From: Spirochaetota bacterium
GTDB taxonomy: Bacteria; Spirochaetota; UBA4802; JAFGJZ01
Direction: 5' to 3'
NCBI GenBank assembly: GCA_023396615.1
Contig: JAEWVM010000239.1
Location: 1 to 7,167, forward strand
DNA length: 7,167 nt
The first letter of the stretch is position 1. Each line of letters begins with the position of its first letter. The translations under genes and the position numbers were made by a program. The notes under the pieces were generated by a model. The model saw only the letters and a program-made list of their open reading frames with translations, ran no database searches and was not told where the DNA came from. Positions 5,538 to 7,167 of the stretch are shown piece after piece.

Positions 5538-5849
5538 ATGAAAAAGCTTTGGAATCTCGGAAGAGTTAAACAGATAATAGAAGAAGCTCTTGGACTTGAA
5601 GTAACACATGCGTATGAAGATGTTGCTTTCGTTGAACATTCTGCTTTTGTTATAATGTTTGATCATGATGATCTGAATAAATTCAAATGCTATTTCAGCA
5701 CAGATTGCTCAGAAAAAGACCGAAAATCTCTCTTTGCTAAAATTGATGCCGCTTCACCCCGCAACAAAATGACTGCCGTAAATGCCGGAACTTTTTCAAT
5801 GGAACAGCTGGAGAATGAAGAAATTAAACTTCATTTTCATGATGAATAA
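5538..5849 (+). CDS. Conserved-looking hypothetical protein (103 aa)
   Basis: I do not recognise this protein. It is 103 residues, soluble (no signal peptide or membrane span) and acidic at the C-terminus. By eye the order is: a helix (about 8-19, G-R-V-K-Q-I-I-E-E-A-L-G); a strand pair with a hydrophobic core (about 28-42, D-V-A-F-V-E-H-S-A-F-V-I-M-F-D); a further strand ending in two nearby cysteines (Cys51 and Cys57, in C-Y-F-S-T-D-C); a helix (58-71); and a short final strand I-K-L-H-F-H (96-101). It looks like a compact alpha/beta domain. The gene is credible: the ATG has AAGAGGA (5525-5531) 6 nt upstream, codon use matches the neighbours, and the hydrophobic pattern is regular. It is divergent from paaK and 85 nt ahead of the cellulase on the same strand, but no shared role can be inferred. 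Confidence 0.78.
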   Translation: MKKLWNLGRVKQIIEEALGLEVTHAYEDVAFVEHSAFVIMFDHDDLNKFKCYFSTDCSEKDRKSLFAKIDAASPRNKMTAVNAGTFSMEQLENEEIKLHFHDE

Positions 5850-5867
5850 ATATTCAAAATTTCTTCT

Positions 5868-5873
5868 TTGACA
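5868..5873 (+). promoter_or_regulatory. Consensus -35 hexamer upstream of the cellulase gene
   Basis: TTGACA is a perfect sigma-70 -35 hexamer in the 85-nt gap before the GH5 gene. The bases at the right distance (CATTGT at 5890-5895 with 16-nt spacing) match -10 in only three positions, so this is a partial signal. If real, the cellulase has its own promoter apart from the 103-aa gene. Confidence 0.25.
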
Positions 5874-5934
5874 AAAACAGCCCAAAAATCATTGTCTCTA
5901 TGTTTCTTTTTTATTATTATTTCTTAGGGAGAAA

Positions 5935-7149
5935 ATGATTATGAATAAAACATTCAGACTTTTCTTTATATTTTTGGCTTTTCTCAGCATTATTTTTTCT
6001 TTCAACTGCGGCGGAGAATCCGGATCAGAAACAGAACCTTATGATATTCCGGAAGAATCTTATTTTGAAGCACCTTTAAATCCTTTGACCGGAAATTTCT
6101 CCCAATCGGCAAAAACACTTGTTTCCGATATGAAATACGGATGGAATCTCGGAAATACTCTGGATGCATATTCTGAAACAAATATTAACACCGATTACGA
6201 AACATATTGGGGCCAGCCCAAAACAACTCAAGCTATGGTTACCGGAATAAAAAATTCCGGTTTAAAAACAATAAGAATTCCTGTATCATGGCATAATCAT
6301 GTGAATGAAGCTTTTACAATCGATACCGAATGGATAGAAAGAGTTCAAGAAATAGTTGATTACGCCATTGCTTCTAATTTATACGTAATAATCAATATTC
6401 ATCACGACAATTCTGAAAAATGGTATTTTCCAAACGATTACCATTCTCCTAAATCACAGGCCTTTGTAAGCCGAATATGGAAACAGATAGCTCTTAGGTT
6501 CAGAAACTACGATGAGCATCTTATCTTCGAATTTTTAAATGAACCTAGGCTTACGGGATACGCTAATGAATGGAATTGGAATGATTCAGACGCAAGACTT
6601 TCCGAAGCAGCCGATAATATAAACTTATTGAATCAGCTAGCTATAGACACAATACGTGTGACCGGCGGGAATAATGATAAACGTTTTGTAATGATTACAC
6701 CTTATGTAGCTTCTCCATGGGCGGCATTATCTTCTAAATTCCAAATGCCTGATGACTCCGCAACCGATAAACTTATTCTTTCCGTTCATGCATATACTCC
6801 TTATAATTTTGCAATGGAGAATCCGGGAACTTCTTCTTTTATAAATTCAGGCAAAACTGATATTGATTCTTTCATGAGCCAACTGAACAGCAAATTTGTC
6901 TCATCAATGAATATTCCTGTTGTGATAGGGGAATATGGAGCAACTAACAAAAACAATCAAACAGATCGAATTAATTATTTCAAATACTACGTTGCAAAAG
7001 CTCATTCCTACGGTATGTGCCCGATTGTCTGGGATAATGGAAATTATCAGATTATTGGCGGCAGTTATGCTGAACTTTACGGCTACTACAAAAGAACAGA
7101 TCAAACATGGTATTTTCCGGCAATACTAGACGCAATTATCACTAATTAG
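5935..7149 (+). CDS. Glycoside hydrolase family 5 endoglucanase (GH5_4-like), probable lipoprotein
   Basis: This secreted beta-glucan-degrading enzyme (endo-beta-1,4-glucanase, possibly also xyloglucan or mixed-linkage glucan) is 404 aa and complete. Residues 1-24 are a signal peptide (basic start, hydrophobic 9-23) ending S-F-N-C with Cys25 as the likely lipidated residue. A short Gly/Ser/Glu linker (26-45) follows, then one TIM-barrel domain (about 60-400). Barrel motifs: Y-G-W-N-L-G-N-T-L-D (68-77), Y-W-G-Q-P-K-T-T (91-98), I-R-I-P-V-S-W-H (113-120), I-N-I-H-H-D (153-158), F-E-F-L-N-E-P-R (198-205) with acid/base Glu203, S-V-H-A-Y (283-287), V-I-G-E-Y-G-A (330-336) with nucleophile Glu333, and W-D-N-G (366-369). 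No carbohydrate-binding or dockerin module is present. Start: GGGAG (5927-5931) is 3 nt from the ATG at 5935 and 9 nt from an in-frame ATG at 5941, so the protein may begin two residues later. The anchoring type is less sure than the family. Confidence 0.92.
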   Translation: MIMNKTFRLFFIFLAFLSIIFSFNCGGESGSETEPYDIPEESYFEAPLNPLTGNFSQSAKTLVSDMKYGWNLGNTLDAYSETNINTDYETYWGQPKTTQAMVTGIKNSGLKTIRIPVSWHNHVNEAFTIDTEWIERVQEIVDYAIASNLYVIINIHHDNSEKWYFPNDYHSPKSQAFVSRIWKQIALRFRNYDEHLIFEFLNEPRLTGYANEWNWNDSDARLSEAADNINLLNQLAIDTIRVTGGNNDKRFVMITPYVASPWAALSSKFQMPDDSATDKLILSVHAYTPYNFAMENPGTSSFINSGKTDIDSFMSQLNSKFVSSMNIPVVIGEYGATNKNNQTDRINYFKYYVAKAHSYGMCPIVWDNGNYQIIGGSYAELYGYYKRTDQTWYFPAILDAIITN

Positions 7150-7167
7150 AATTTCATAATATTCCGG

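Noticed and set aside
6904..7104. Open frames on both strands inside the 3' part of the GH5 gene
   Set aside because: They overlap the conserved GH5 barrel containing the nucleophile motif and have no independent signals.

Overview
The window comes from an AT-rich bacterial chromosome (roughly 40% GC by eye). It is gene-dense and has no mobile element, phage gene, CRISPR array or RNA gene that I can see. The mix of an oxygen-sensitive indolepyruvate:ferredoxin oxidoreductase, an aryl-CoA ligase and a secreted family-5 glycoside hydrolase suggests an anaerobic, fermentative bacterium living on plant polysaccharide, such as a gut, rumen or sediment organism. The hydrolase has a loose lipobox (S-F-N-C), which would fit spirochaete-like lipoprotein processing, but this is only a hint. 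I cannot name the organism from the sequence.

Layout. Positions 1-207 (+) are the 3' end of purA (adenylosuccinate synthetase). It ends at a compact GC hairpin (214-235) that can also terminate the opposing transcript. Positions 234-896 (-) hold a two-gene unit: a small unrecognised 89-aa protein followed by a VOC/glyoxalase-fold protein. A 94-bp divergent gap (897-990) separates this pair from a small P-loop kinase-like protein (991-1401, +) resembling the N4BP2/polynucleotide-kinase group.

The core is a four-gene minus-strand operon at 5307-1421: paaK (phenylacetate-CoA ligase), a tandem-ACT-domain protein, iorA and iorB. Its junctions are very tight: 7-nt gap, 1-nt overlap, and 11-nt gap (or a 4-nt overlap if the GTG start is used). 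At two of them the stop codon is part of the next gene's Shine-Dalgarno sequence. PaaK would activate free aryl acids (phenylacetate, indoleacetate and similar) to aryl-CoA. IorAB interconverts aryl-CoA and arylpyruvate. The tandem ACT protein probably senses an amino acid. Together they could salvage aryl acids into aromatic amino acids, or work in the degradative direction. The notable oddity is that IorA (517 aa) stops right after the thiamine-pyrophosphate domain and lacks the C-terminal two-cluster ferredoxin domain usual in this family, while apparently keeping four cysteines for one proximal cluster.

A 230-bp AT-rich divergent region (5308-5537) with a 13-bp perfect palindrome near paaK separates the operon from an unrecognised 103-aa protein (5538-5849, +). 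The last gene (5935-7149, +) is a probable outer-surface lipoprotein endoglucanase of glycoside hydrolase family 5 (subfamily-4-like), complete within the window.

I found no wholly new system. The best leads are the ferredoxin-domain-less IorA in its paaK-ACT-ior operon and the two unrecognised small proteins.
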